Shown here: positions 34,745 to 42,719 of the stretch, piece by piece | How positions within the stretch are numbered: the stretch's first letter is position 1 | How the letters are laid out: every line of letters begins with the position of its first letter | Assembly (NCBI GenBank): GCA_023405815.1 | Contig: JAEXXM010000001.1 | Location: forward strand, 1-59,848 | DNA: 59,848 bases | Reading direction: 5' to 3' | Origin: Pseudomonadota bacterium | GTDB lineage: Bacteria; Pseudomonadota; Alphaproteobacteria; Rhizobiales; Hyphomicrobiaceae | Position numbers and translations under genes: made by a program | Notes under the pieces: generated by a model | Told to the model about the DNA's origin: nothing | Databases searched by the model: none | What the model saw: only the letters and a program-made list of their open reading frames with translations

Positions 34745-34990
34745 CTGCAAGTTCTCGTGCGCGAAAACAATGTCGATCAGGCTCTCAGGATCCTGAAGAA
34801 GAAGCTTCAGCGCGAAGGGGTCTTTCGCGAGATGAAGCGGCGTCGGTCTTTCGAGAAGCCGTCAGAGAGACGTGTAAGGGAAAAGGCAGAATCGATCCGC
34901 AGGGCCAAGAAGGCAGCGCGCAAGCAAGCTCAGCGCGAAGGCCTGCTCCCCATGCCCGCAAAGAAACCGCCCGGAATAGGGCGCAGATGA
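34745..34990 (+). CDS. rpsU: 30S ribosomal protein S21, apparent CTG start
   Basis: The sequence QVLVRENNVDQALRILKKK, followed by FREMKRRRSFEKPSERR, is unmistakably S21, a small-subunit protein that contacts 16S rRNA near the anti-Shine-Dalgarno region. The conserved N-terminus is normally MQVLVR. Here the codon before CAA-GTT-CTC-GTG is CTG (34745), with AGGA 6 bases upstream, so a rare CTG initiation is the simplest reading. No ATG, GTG or TTG lies in the right place; the GTG at 34757 would remove four conserved residues. The 81-aa product has the usual basic C-terminal extension. Confidence 0.88.
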   Translation: MQVLVRENNVDQALRILKKKLQREGVFREMKRRRSFEKPSERRVREKAESIRRAKKAARKQAQREGLLPMPAKKPPGIGRR

Positions 34991-35019
34991 GCACCCGTCA
35001 TTGATAGCGGCCGCCGGCG

Positions 35020-35259
35020 TCATTTTGACGTCGTCTTCGCTCCCGCTCTCGCAATATGCTTGATCGGCCCGCGGCTGCGGCCCGAGCGCTCGGCGATCTC
35101 GGCGTCCTGCGCTTCGATGATGGCACGAGCCGGCTCATCGCCTTCGAGGCCGCCGATTGCATCACCGGGAACCTTGCGATTGGACGTGCGCGTCCCGTCC
35201 TCGTAGAGGACATCGAACAGAACGAACTCAGCTGGGGTCTTCGATCTATTTCGCGCCAT
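35020..35259 (-). CDS. Small charged protein of unknown function
   Basis: The 79-aa protein (MARNRSKTPAEFVLFDVLYEDG then TRTSNRKVPGDAIGG) reads as a compact beta-rich N-terminal half followed by a charged helical C-terminus (ARAIIEAQDAEIAERSGR). The composition is unlike a shadow frame and a purine-rich GAGAG precedes the ATG. Not recognised. Confidence 0.65.
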   Translation of the reverse strand: MARNRSKTPAEFVLFDVLYEDGTRTSNRKVPGDAIGGLEGDEPARAIIEAQDAEIAERSGRSRGPIKHIARAGAKTTSK

Positions 35260-35341
35260 TGTCGCTCTCTTCGTTTGCCCCAGCTATGATTTGCACGTCC
35301 AACAGACGTCAAGGGCAATCCGCGATGACCTGAGGTAAGGT

Positions 35342-35623
35342 ATGTCCGACTTCGAGCGATGGTCCAAGTGGTTCGCTTGCGGCCGCGAGCTTGGCCGAGA
35401 CAAGAAGGATGCGCTTGCCCTCATGGCATGGATTGCGGCGCACGCGGCAAGCGATGGAACAGGCATCGAGCTCGATGAGCACTCCTGGTCGTCACTGGCC
35501 GAGGAGACCGGCTTGACTGTCGACCAGGGACGGCAGGCGTTCGATACATTGGTCGCGCATGGACTAGTCACTGCCGTCGGACAGGAGACGCCGGAACGGC
35601 TCCTAGCCCGCGCAGTGATCTAG
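35342..35623 (+). CDS. Small winged-helix-like protein
   Basis: The 93-aa protein shows a helix-turn-helix-like run: WSSLAEETGLTVDQGRQAFDTLVAHGLV (about residues 48-75), which fits a winged helix recognition region. GAGGTAAGG precedes the ATG. It may be a small DNA-binding regulator; the target is unknown. Confidence 0.6.
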   Translation: MSDFERWSKWFACGRELGRDKKDALALMAWIAAHAASDGTGIELDEHSWSSLAEETGLTVDQGRQAFDTLVAHGLVTAVGQETPERLLARAVI

Positions 35624-35684
35624 CCTGGTGGCGAAGCAGCAGTCGCGAGCGAAGCCGATAGGCGCCGCTTGCGCTCCGATACCG

Positions 35685-35894
35685 CTACGCGAGCTCGATG
35701 TTCTGTACCGACACCTTGCCCGTCTTGCGGTCCTCTGCCGTGTCGAAAACAACCTTCTGCCCTTCGGCAAGGCCGCTGATGCCAGCGCGCTCGAGCGCAG
35801 TCGCGTGAACAAACACGTCCTTGCTGCCGTTGTTAGGCGCAATGAAGCCATAGCCCTTCTGCGCGTTGTAGAATTTTACTGTTCCGTTATCCAT
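35685..35894 (-). CDS. cspA: Cold-shock domain protein
   Basis: The 69-aa protein is a single CSD with RNP1 KGYGFIAP and RNP2 VFVHAT. It binds single-stranded RNA or DNA as an RNA chaperone. The start is MDNGTVKFYN with GAGGA 4 bases upstream. A longer upstream frame to 36161 is not supported. Confidence 0.94.
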   Translation of the reverse strand: MDNGTVKFYNAQKGYGFIAPNNGSKDVFVHATALERAGISGLAEGQKVVFDTAEDRKTGKVSVQNIELA

Positions 35895-36473
35895 GACGTC
35901 CTCGATGATAATCGATGCTAACGGACCGGCACGGCACATCGTGCCGCGGCCGGCCCTGTGTTTCGAAGAATGGTAGGTTAAAAGAAGCGAGGCGCTGTGC
36001 TTTGCATCGGACGCCACGGCTCGGTCATCCGGCCATAAGTCGAGGTGAATGCATGACCGATTGCGGCAGCTAACGCAAGCGTCATAGCCGTCATATTCCT
36101 TGCTGAGCGGCCGCAGGAGCCGAAAAAGGCCCGTTCCATGGACATTCTTCGGTCCAGTCACTATATTTTGCTGATCACGGACAATTCGTTCAGGCCTCCG
36201 TGCTGAGAGCTGTGCGCGCTCCCGCCTTCAAGAGCGAGGAGACTTCATGCGATCAGCGTCATGTCTTTTCTTGCCACTGCGCATTTGCAGCGAACCCTTG
36301 GCCATTCCGTTGCTGCAACGGGCGTCCCTGCGAGTTTGGACCGCAAGGCTTAGCTCCGCTGCGCCCGCTTTCGCGGCATGCAGGAAATCTCAAACAGCGT
36401 GGACTGGAAGCGGCTACGCCGCCAGCTACGTCACCGAATGGCCCGCCGGGCAGCAATGATGCGGAGGCACATC
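35895..36473. other. Intergenic region beside the cold-shock gene
   Basis: About 580 bases contain the cspA upstream region, expected to hold a long 5' leader, and short frames without character. A 70-codon plus frame at 36247-36459 follows GAGGAGA but its product (Leu/Arg/Ala/Ser-rich) has no recognisable features. Confidence 0.4.
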
Positions 36474-36674
36474 GTGGCCAAGTTCAAGGTCGGCCAGATG
36501 GTCGATTTCATGCCGGTAAGCCGTGCAGTGCCGGCCTCGGTGCGATCGTACAAGGTCCTGCGTGTGCTTCCCAACGAGGGCGGCGAGCAGCTCTACCGCA
36601 TCAAGACGATCAGTGAGGCATTCGAGCGTGTCGCGCGTGAAAGCGAGCTTCTGCACACGTCGTCGCCTCTTTGA
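36474..36674 (+). CDS. Conserved small rhizobial protein
   Basis: The 66-aa product opens with GTG at 36474, six bases after GGAGG, and reads VAKFKVGQMVDFMPVSRAVPASV, then YKVLRVLPNEGGEQLYRIK. This matches a small conserved hypothetical type seen beside other small genes in rhizobia, probably an SH3-like beta barrel. An upstream ATG at 36456 is possible but lacks a well-placed binding site. Function unknown. Confidence 0.72.
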   Translation: MAKFKVGQMVDFMPVSRAVPASVRSYKVLRVLPNEGGEQLYRIKTISEAFERVARESELLHTSSPL

Positions 36675-36714
36675 CGCGCCGTGAAGACCAAGTCTCAAAT
36701 GGAAAGCCCCGTAG

Positions 36715-36924
36715 ATGAAGAATGCCCCGCAAGCCGCGAAGCGCAAGACGTTGGCAACGCTGCAGCCTAACGAATGCCGCTGGCCGATCGGCGATCCCCA
36801 ATTGCCCGGATTTCATTTCTGCGGCGAGCTGAAGGAGGACGGGCAACCTTACTGCGCAACGCATGCGGCGCGCGCGAGCACGTCCGCGCGCCCTCGTCCT
36901 ATTGGCTACAGGCGCGGAGGCTGA
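36715..36924 (+). CDS. Stand-alone GcrA-type C-terminal domain protein
   Basis: The 69-aa protein contains L-P-N-E-CRWPIGDP, PGFHFCGE, and QPYCATHAARA, the Cys/His signature found in the C-terminal part of the cell-cycle regulator GcrA, which contacts sigma-70. The N-terminal DNA-binding half of GcrA (about 100 residues) is absent. Its stop overlaps the start of the next gene. A role in adjusting sigma-70 or GcrA is inferred from the domain only. Confidence 0.8.
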   Translation: MKNAPQAAKRKTLATLQPNECRWPIGDPQLPGFHFCGELKEDGQPYCATHAARASTSARPRPIGYRRGG

Positions 36925-36926
36925 TG

Positions 36927-37205
36927 ATGGCGCTGGTCGATAAGTTTACGTTCGAGGCGCCGGCTGAGATCTATTCGAGCGGGGGCACCCGAACGCGCAA
37001 AGGCCCGGTGAGCTACCGACGGTTTCCTAGCAGCGCTGAAGCCATCCGCTTCGCCGTCGAAGAGCTGCCGCAGATCATGCAGCGCGGCACGGTCATGGAG
37101 GTCGGGGACGACCGGTTCGAGTTCGCCGATATCCGTGCGCTCTATGATAGCGAGGACTATCCCTTGCCACGCGCCACCAATGACGAGACCGACAGCCCGG
37201 ACTAG
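36927..37205 (+). CDS. Small acidic protein coupled to the GcrA-like gene
   Basis: The start is the ATG at 36927, six bases after GGAGG (36916-36920); an ATG at 36924 is too close. The 92-aa protein (FTFEAPAEIYSSGG, then SAEAIRFAVEELP) is compact, acidic and probably alpha/beta, with a C-terminal tail rich in Asp. Translation is likely coupled to the preceding gene. Not recognised. Confidence 0.7.
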   Translation: MALVDKFTFEAPAEIYSSGGTRTRKGPVSYRRFPSSAEAIRFAVEELPQIMQRGTVMEVGDDRFEFADIRALYDSEDYPLPRATNDETDSPD

Positions 37206-37225
37206 CCTCGATCGGGAGCGAGCTG

Positions 37226-37441
37226 ATGCGCTATCACAAGGCCGTCGAGGTGAGCTTGCATCAAGCCCAAGAGATCACCAGCACGCGCACGAGCGCCCTG
37301 TCGGACGTTGTCATCGTCGCGCGGGGTGATCGCTACCACGACGTCCGCGCGATGGCGGAGGCGGAGATCAAGGCATTCGTAGAAGATCTTGCTCGGGAGG
37401 AATACGCGGACCTGAAGGCTGCCGCGGCCCGTCCAAGCTGA
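37226..37441 (+). CDS. Small protein of unknown function
   Basis: The 71-aa protein has GGAG 7 bases before its ATG and follows 20 bases after the previous stop, so it probably shares that transcript. It has an N-terminal strand-helix pattern (YHKAVEVSLHQAQEI) and a helical C-terminus (RAMAEAEIKAFVEDLAREEYADL). Not recognised. Confidence 0.65.
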   Translation: MRYHKAVEVSLHQAQEITSTRTSALSDVVIVARGDRYHDVRAMAEAEIKAFVEDLAREEYADLKAAAARPS

Positions 37442-37500
37442 ATAGAGTTTTCTTCGCCACGGCTTTATGCCTGCCCGGTGCTGAGGTTACTTCCCAAGAC

Positions 37501-38568
37501 CTATGCTCTCCCCGTCGCGTTTCGAGCGGCGAGGCGCTTGAGCGTCGCCACCTCGCGCGCCCAGTCATTGAACGGCACGGCAGGCGTGCCGCCCATGCGC
37601 GCCCCGGGAGGCACGTCCTCCTTAACGTGCGCCATGCCGGCGATCTGAGCCCCATCGCCGATCTTGACGTGGCCGACGACACCGGAGTGGCCGCCCATGA
37701 CGACGAAATCGCCCAGCTGCGCCGAGCCGGCGATGCCGGTCTGGGCCACGATGACGCAATGGCGGCCGATTACGGCGTTGTGACCCACCTGCACGAGATT
37801 GTCGATCTTGGTGCCTTCCCCGATGACCGTATCGCTGAGCGCGCCGCGATCGACGGTGGAGTTTGCGCCGATCTCGACATCATCGCCGACGATCACGCGC
37901 CCCACCTGCGGCACCTTAAGATGCCCTTTGGCGCTCATGGCGAAGCCGAACCCATCCTGCCCGATCCGAACACCTGCGTGAATGATGACGCGCTCGCCGA
38001 CAAGGCAATGCGTGAGCGTGGCGCCAGGCCCGACGTAGCAGTCGGAGCCAACGACGACGCGATAGCCGACGACGGCACCTGCGGCGACGGTAGTGCCGCG
38101 GGCAATGCTCGCCTCTGCGCCGACGACGGCGCCAGGCTCGATCTTCACGCCTTCATCAATGCGAGCCGAAGGGTGAAGCAGCGTGCCCCAGCCACGCTTG
38201 TTCTCCCATCCGGCGGCAATAGGATGCAGCGCGTCGGCGTAGAAGAGCCGCAGGGCAAACGCAAAGGCGCTGTATGGCACCTTGGTCTTGAGGACCGCGG
38301 TCTCAGTCGGAACGCGGCCGGCAAACGACGGCGATACGAGACAGCCCCCGGCCCGCGTCTTGGTGAGCTGATCGAGGTACTTTGGATTGTCGAAGAAGGC
38401 GAGGTGCTGCGGACCTGCGCTCCGAAGTGGTTTGACGTCCTCGATTTCGGCGGGTTCGGCCGACACTTGCTCGAGCTCTGCGCCGAGCTTTGCTGCGATG
38501 ATCTGCAGCGAAAACGGTCCAGCCCTCTCAAAGAAGCCCGGATGCTGTATGTGTGTTCCTGTTTCCAT
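37501..38568 (-). CDS. lpxD: UDP-3-O-acylglucosamine N-acyltransferase, copy 2
   Basis: The 355-aa protein starts at METGTHIQHPGFF; the frame to 38673 was rejected. It has the LpxD N-terminal domain (residues 1-125), the left-handed beta-helix hexapeptide repeats (about 130-320) and the catalytic His in VQVGHNAVIG (about residue 263), with IGQDGFGF upstream and GGTPAVPFNDW at the C-terminal helix. It is clearly different in sequence from the copy at 18752-19771, so it is not a recent duplicate. It sits among small genes and away from other lipid A genes. Confidence 0.9.
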   Translation of the reverse strand: METGTHIQHPGFFERAGPFSLQIIAAKLGAELEQVSAEPAEIEDVKPLRSAGPQHLAFFDNPKYLDQLTKTRAGGCLVSPSFAGRVPTETAVLKTKVPYSAFAFALRLFYADALHPIAAGWENKRGWGTLLHPSARIDEGVKIEPGAVVGAEASIARGTTVAAGAVVGYRVVVGSDCYVGPGATLTHCLVGERVIIHAGVRIGQDGFGFAMSAKGHLKVPQVGRVIVGDDVEIGANSTVDRGALSDTVIGEGTKIDNLVQVGHNAVIGRHCVIVAQTGIAGSAQLGDFVVMGGHSGVVGHVKIGDGAQIAGMAHVKEDVPPGARMGGTPAVPFNDWAREVATLKRLAARNATGRA

Positions 38569-38686
38569 CTGCCGCTCTCCGGATCGGGCCTGTTGTGTAC
38601 TTCTGCGGAGCGCATCGCAGGCGCTTCCCCGCGGCTTTTGTGGTGACGGCATTTGAGAGCTCGTCCTGGGCATTGGACCAGGAGAT

Positions 38687-38878
38687 TCAGCGACGGGCGT
38701 GGTCGGCCATCTCCGCCCTCAGTCTGTCGAAAAGCGGCTTTGCAGCCTCGAAAGCGGCGTCTTCGTTTTCCGCCAGTCCGGATTCGACTTCCTTTCCGTC
38801 GAGGCTGACGGACCACCGCCAGCTCAGATTTGGCGCGCCGGAGCCGACGTCGGCGACGGTTATGTTCACCGACGACAT
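38687..38878 (-). CDS. Small protein of unknown function
   Basis: The 63-aa protein starts MSSVNITVADVGSG with AGGAGAG 6 bases upstream. It looks like a small beta-sheet domain (LSWRWSVSLDGKEVESGL) followed by an amphipathic helix (NEDAAFEAAKPLFDRLRAEM). The gene follows the 42-aa membrane protein gene by 11 bases. Function unknown. Confidence 0.68.
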   Translation of the reverse strand: MSSVNITVADVGSGAPNLSWRWSVSLDGKEVESGLAENEDAAFEAAKPLFDRLRAEMADHARR

Positions 38879-38889
38879 GCCGGTCTCTC

Positions 38890-39018
38890 CTATCCGGGCG
38901 TCGAGGGATAGAGCACGAGGATCACCGCCACGAAGACCAACGCGGTCACCAACGGTACGACCCACAGCGGCCGCTGCCTGCGAGCCGCGATTTGGGCGCC
39001 AGGATCTTGTTGACTCAT
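38890..39018 (-). CDS. 42-aa single-pass membrane protein
   Basis: Starting at MSQQDPGAQIAARR, the protein has a basic N-terminal tail and one membrane segment (WVVPLVTALVFVAVILVLY). The longer frame to 39156 adds Cys-rich noise. It lies 11 bases before the gene at 38878, so the two are probably co-transcribed. Function unknown. Confidence 0.6.
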   Translation of the reverse strand: MSQQDPGAQIAARRQRPLWVVPLVTALVFVAVILVLYPSTPG

Positions 39019-39283
39019 GAGGACCGCGCGCGTGCTGTGTGCCCCTGCGCATCCCCCCGGATGCGTCCCAGGAAGCGCCGACAAGCTTACGATTGGAGTG
39101 CTTTGGCAACCGCATATGCGCTCTCCCTTGTGCCAGTCAGGCGGGAGCACACGCATCTCTCGGTCGTAGGCGCCTGCAGGCCACGTACCTACGATGCCGC
39201 CAACCTATGCTGTTTCGGTTCGATTGGCAAACCGCCGCCGGCGCACGACGATCATGGTTTCGACGTCCAGAATCGCGAGTGCA

Positions 39284-40720
39284 TCAGCGAGTGGGGCTGC
39301 GCGAAATGCTGCGGTCGAGGATCGCCACGGCGCGCGTCAGCTCCCGCTCGGAAAGGTCGCCGAAGCCGAGACGCAGCGCATTGGGTGCCTGCTTCGGCTT
39401 CAATGCGAACATCGGCCCCGCCAACACGGAAAGACCTTTGCTTTCGGCAGCGTCGGCCCACTGCGCGGCATCGACACCCTCCGCGATGCGCAGCCAGATG
39501 GCGAGGCCGCCGCTCGGCACGTCGAACCTGGCGACATCGTCGAGATGGCGTCGCAGTAGCTCCGCCAGCTTGTCGCGGCGCGCTTCGTACACCTGCCGTG
39601 ATTTGCGTGCATGGCGCCTGATCTCGCCGTCTGAGATCAACGTCGCGACCGCCTGCTCCAGCAGCGCGTCACCCTGACGATCGATCGCGTGCCGCACGCC
39701 CGCCATCTGCTCGATGATCTTCGGCGCGGCAATGGCGTATCCGATGCGCAATTCGGGAATGAGCAGCTTCGACAGCGACCCGACATAGACGATGTGCGCC
39801 GACTGCGTGCCGGCTGCCAGCGGCAGCACCGGATGACCGTCGAAGCGGAACTCGTGATCGTAGTCGTCCTCGATGAGGATGAGATTGCGCCGGTGCATCA
39901 GCTCCAGCAGGGCGAGCCGCCGCGCCGCGCTCAAGGTCACGGTGGTGGGATACTGGTGATGCGGCGTCAGATACACCGCCCGCAGGTTGGGCTCGCGCGC
40001 CGCGATCCTTTCGAGCTGCTCGATTGCGGCCCCGTGCTTGTCGACCGCAATGCCGACGACGTTGGCGCCGGCAGCCCGGAAGGCCGCCCACGCGAGCGGA
40101 TATCCCGGGTCCTCTGCGGCTATGACGTCCCCGGGGCGCAGAACGGCCCGCGCGGCGAGAAAGAGCGCCATCTGGCTGCCGCGCGTGATGATGACGCCCG
40201 AGGGTTCGGCCACGAGGCCGCGCTCGCTGCCGAGATAGTCGCACAGTGCCTCGCGCAGGCGCAGGCTGCCGCGCGCCTCACCGAAGGGAAGTTGGCGCGG
40301 CGCCGGCGGCGCCCACACCGCACGCCGGAATGCCCGCACTAGCTCGGCACGTGGCGACATGCGCGCGTCAGGCGCGCCGTCGGAGAAGGCGATGTCGATA
40401 CGCTTCGCTGCGGGAGCCGCGGCGGCGCGAGGTATCCGTTCGCGGCTGCGCGGCGCTGGAACGTCGGGCAGGTCGTCGGCGATGAAGGTTCCTCGGGATG
40501 CGCGTGCGATGGCCCAGCCCTGCTGGATCAGCTCCTGGTACGCGGCATCGACGGTGTTGCGGTGGATGCCGAGCGTCTTAGCGAGGGCGCGCGTGCCGGG
40601 GAGGGCGGCGCCGGGCTTCAGCCGCCCGCGCTCGATCTCGCGGATGATCACCGAGGCGAGGTTGAGGAAGATCGGCTTGGCCGAATCCCGCTCCAGCTGC
40701 AGCACGATTTGTCGCGTCAT
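39284..40720 (-). CDS. MocR-family regulator (GntR wHTH fused to aminotransferase fold)
   Basis: The 478-aa protein has an N-terminal GntR winged helix (about 13-80: LKPGAALPGTRALAKTLGIHRNTVDAAY) joined to a fold-type I aminotransferase domain (about 120-470). PLP would bind Lys in GSLSKLLIPELRIGY, with EDDYDHEFRFDG preceding it. MocR proteins sense PLP or a PLP-bound compound and usually control a neighbouring gene. It diverges from the amidotransferase-PLPBP pair across 101 bases with clear direct repeats. Confidence 0.93.
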   Translation of the reverse strand: MTRQIVLQLERDSAKPIFLNLASVIIREIERGRLKPGAALPGTRALAKTLGIHRNTVDAAYQELIQQGWAIARASRGTFIADDLPDVPAPRSRERIPRAAAAPAAKRIDIAFSDGAPDARMSPRAELVRAFRRAVWAPPAPRQLPFGEARGSLRLREALCDYLGSERGLVAEPSGVIITRGSQMALFLAARAVLRPGDVIAAEDPGYPLAWAAFRAAGANVVGIAVDKHGAAIEQLERIAAREPNLRAVYLTPHHQYPTTVTLSAARRLALLELMHRRNLILIEDDYDHEFRFDGHPVLPLAAGTQSAHIVYVGSLSKLLIPELRIGYAIAAPKIIEQMAGVRHAIDRQGDALLEQAVATLISDGEIRRHARKSRQVYEARRDKLAELLRRHLDDVARFDVPSGGLAIWLRIAEGVDAAQWADAAESKGLSVLAGPMFALKPKQAPNALRLGFGDLSERELTRAVAILDRSISRSPTR

Positions 40721-40724
40721 CGAC

Positions 40725-40759
40725 CGGCCTAGTGACTTTGCTTAATCCGGCACTAGTGA
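40725..40759. promoter_or_regulatory. Direct repeats in the MocR divergent promoter
   Basis: CTAGTGA occurs at 40729-40735 and 40753-40759, each after CCGGC or CCGGCA, 24 bases apart in the same direction. Two-site direct repeats at this spacing are a common operator form for MocR regulators. A TATATA at about 40773 could be the -10 of the amidotransferase promoter. Confidence 0.55.
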
Positions 40760-40821
40760 GTGGGCCGGTTCGTATATATCGCATCAGGCTCGGCAAAGGA
40801 CAATTCGCGGCGAGGACCGGC

Positions 40822-41514
40822 ATGAAAAAGGCAGTGGCGATCTACCACCTGGCGTTCGAGGACTTGGGATCGTTTGCGCCCGTGCTGCGCGAGGCGGGCT
40901 ATGAGATCGCCTACGCCAGCGCCGTGCACGACCTCGCGAGGGTCGATCCCAAAGGTCCCGATCTGCTCGTCATCTGCGGCGGCCCGATCGGCGTCTACGA
41001 GGAGGAAGCCTACCCCTTCATCAAGGAGGAGAAGCGCCTCATCGCCGAGCGTCTTGCTGCCGGTCGGCCGACGCTCGGCATCTGCCTCGGCGGACAGATG
41101 ATGGCCGCCGCGCTGGGCGCCAGCGTGAAGCCCGGCACCAAGGAGCTGGGCTTCTCGACCTTGACGCTGACCGACGCCGGCGCGAACAGCCCGCTGAAGC
41201 ATCTCGAAGGCGTGCCGGTGCTGCACTGGCACGGCGACACGTTCGACATTCCCGCCGGCGCCGAGCTGCTCGCCTCGACCGACATCTGCCGCAACCAGGC
41301 GTTCGCCATCGGCCGCCACGCGCTCGGCCTGCAGTGCCACCCCGAGGGCGACCTTCCCGCGCTCGAGGACTGGTTCGTCGCCTACGGCGGCGACCTCGCG
41401 TCGGCAAAGCTCTCCGTCCCGGAAATGCGCAAGGCCGCCATGGATGCAGTACCGAGATTGCGCGAGGCGGGGAGCAGGATGCTGAAGGCCTGGCTCGATG
41501 GACTTGCAGGCTGA
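40822..41514 (+). CDS. Class I glutamine amidotransferase-like protein
   Basis: The 230-aa protein has the nucleophile elbow GICLGGQ (Cys) and the His-Glu pair in LQCHPEGD, the triad of class I glutamine amidotransferases. The start is MKKAVAIYHLAFEDLG; the frame to 40732 is not used. Such free-standing domains act on glutamine or related substrates, or are gamma-glutamyl hydrolases. It overlaps the next gene by 17 bases and is divergent from the MocR gene, which probably controls it. Confidence 0.88.
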   Translation: MKKAVAIYHLAFEDLGSFAPVLREAGYEIAYASAVHDLARVDPKGPDLLVICGGPIGVYEEEAYPFIKEEKRLIAERLAAGRPTLGICLGGQMMAAALGASVKPGTKELGFSTLTLTDAGANSPLKHLEGVPVLHWHGDTFDIPAGAELLASTDICRNQAFAIGRHALGLQCHPEGDLPALEDWFVAYGGDLASAKLSVPEMRKAAMDAVPRLREAGSRMLKAWLDGLAG

Positions 41515-42262
41515 TCCGGCTGCTGCACGCGGCAGCGTCGCCGGCAATCTCGCCGCCGTGCGTGCGCGTATCGCACGCGCCGCGATCGAAGGCGGCCGCA
41601 AGCCGGAGGACGTGCGTCTTATCCTCGCGACCAAGACCGTGGCGCCCGAGCGCATCCTTGAGGCGGTCGAGGCCGGCGAGACGCACCTCGCCGAGAACCG
41701 CGTGCAGGAGGGCCGCGTCAAGGCTGTCGCGCTCGCTGGCCATCCAATCCGTTGGAGCATGATCGGCCACCTGCAGACCAACAAGGTGAGGGACGTGCTG
41801 CGCTTTGCTGCCGAGGTGCAGTCGCTCGACCGGCTGACGTTGGCCGAGACGCTCGATCGCGCACTCCAGCGTCTCGCTCGCCCGCTCGACGTGCTGGTGC
41901 AGGTGAACACCTCCGGCGAGGCTACCAAGTACGGCCTCCCGCCAGAGGACGTGCTGCCGTTCCTGCGTGAGCTGCGCGCCTTCGCGTCCTTGCGCGTGCG
42001 CGGCTTCATGACCTTGGCGCGCTTCACGTCCGATATCGACGAGGTGCGCCGCTGCTTTCGCGTGCTGCATGCCGTTCGCGAGGAGGCTCGTCAGCAAGCG
42101 CCGCAGGGCGCTGCCCTGCGCGAGCTGTCGATGGGCATGTCGGGCGACTTCGCGGCGGCCGTCGCCGAAGGGGCGACGATGGTGCGCGTCGGGCAGGCTG
42201 TATTCGGTGAGCGTCCGCTGCCCGATACCTACTACTGGCCCGCGCCTGTTTCCTCGGCTTAG
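41498..42262 (+). CDS. PLP homeostasis protein, YggS/PLPBP family
   Basis: The 254-aa TIM-barrel PLP-binding protein has the Lys in RLILATKTV, GENRVQE-type AENRVQEG, WSMIGHLQTNK, VNTSGEATKYG and SMGMSGDFAAAV. It lacks known catalysis and buffers free PLP. Its overlap with the amidotransferase and the adjacent PLP-binding MocR regulator tie the locus to vitamin B6. Confidence 0.93.
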   Translation: MDLQADPAAARGSVAGNLAAVRARIARAAIEGGRKPEDVRLILATKTVAPERILEAVEAGETHLAENRVQEGRVKAVALAGHPIRWSMIGHLQTNKVRDVLRFAAEVQSLDRLTLAETLDRALQRLARPLDVLVQVNTSGEATKYGLPPEDVLPFLRELRAFASLRVRGFMTLARFTSDIDEVRRCFRVLHAVREEARQQAPQGAALRELSMGMSGDFAAAVAEGATMVRVGQAVFGERPLPDTYYWPAPVSSA

Positions 42263-42267
42263 CCGGC

Positions 42268-42672
42268 TCAGGTCTTGGCGAAGCGGCGGGCGACGAAGTT
42301 TGCCGCCACGACCGCCAGCGCGATTCCTGCGAGTTGATAGATGGGGACGAACAGCAGCACCAATCCGTCCTGCGCGTCCGGCTTGGCGTTGTCGACGAAC
42401 GTCGGCCAGTACACCGCGACAGACAATCCCACCGCGGCGACGGCGGCTGCGAGGACGATGAGTTGCGCGGCGAGGATCGTCTTGACCTTCGCTGCCGCGA
42501 CCCATGCCAGCGCGAACGGCGCCATCGCCCATCCGGCGAACATCATGCCGACGATGACGAGCAGGACGTTCGACGTGTCGCCTTCGCCGAGCACGACGCA
42601 GGCGCCGATGAGGCCGCCGAGCACGGCGACGGAACGGGTGATGACGGGAACGATCGAGGCGGCTGACGACAT
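42268..42672 (-). CDS. Four-pass membrane protein
   Basis: The 134-aa protein is largely hydrophobic with about four membrane segments and a soluble loop (TFVDNAKPDAQDG). It converges with the PLPBP gene 6 bases away. Not recognised; a small membrane protein common in many genomes. Confidence 0.65.
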   Translation of the reverse strand: MSSAASIVPVITRSVAVLGGLIGACVVLGEGDTSNVLLVIVGMMFAGWAMAPFALAWVAAAKVKTILAAQLIVLAAAVAAVGLSVAVYWPTFVDNAKPDAQDGLVLLFVPIYQLAGIALAVVAANFVARRFAKT

Positions 42673-42719
42673 TCTGCCAGCTTAGCCAACGCAGATTGAA
42701 GCTCTCTTACACCGCCCCG

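Noticed and set aside
36247..36459. 70-codon frame after GAGGAGA
   Set aside because: Product lacks features and the downstream gene at 36474 has a better-placed site; left as intergenic.
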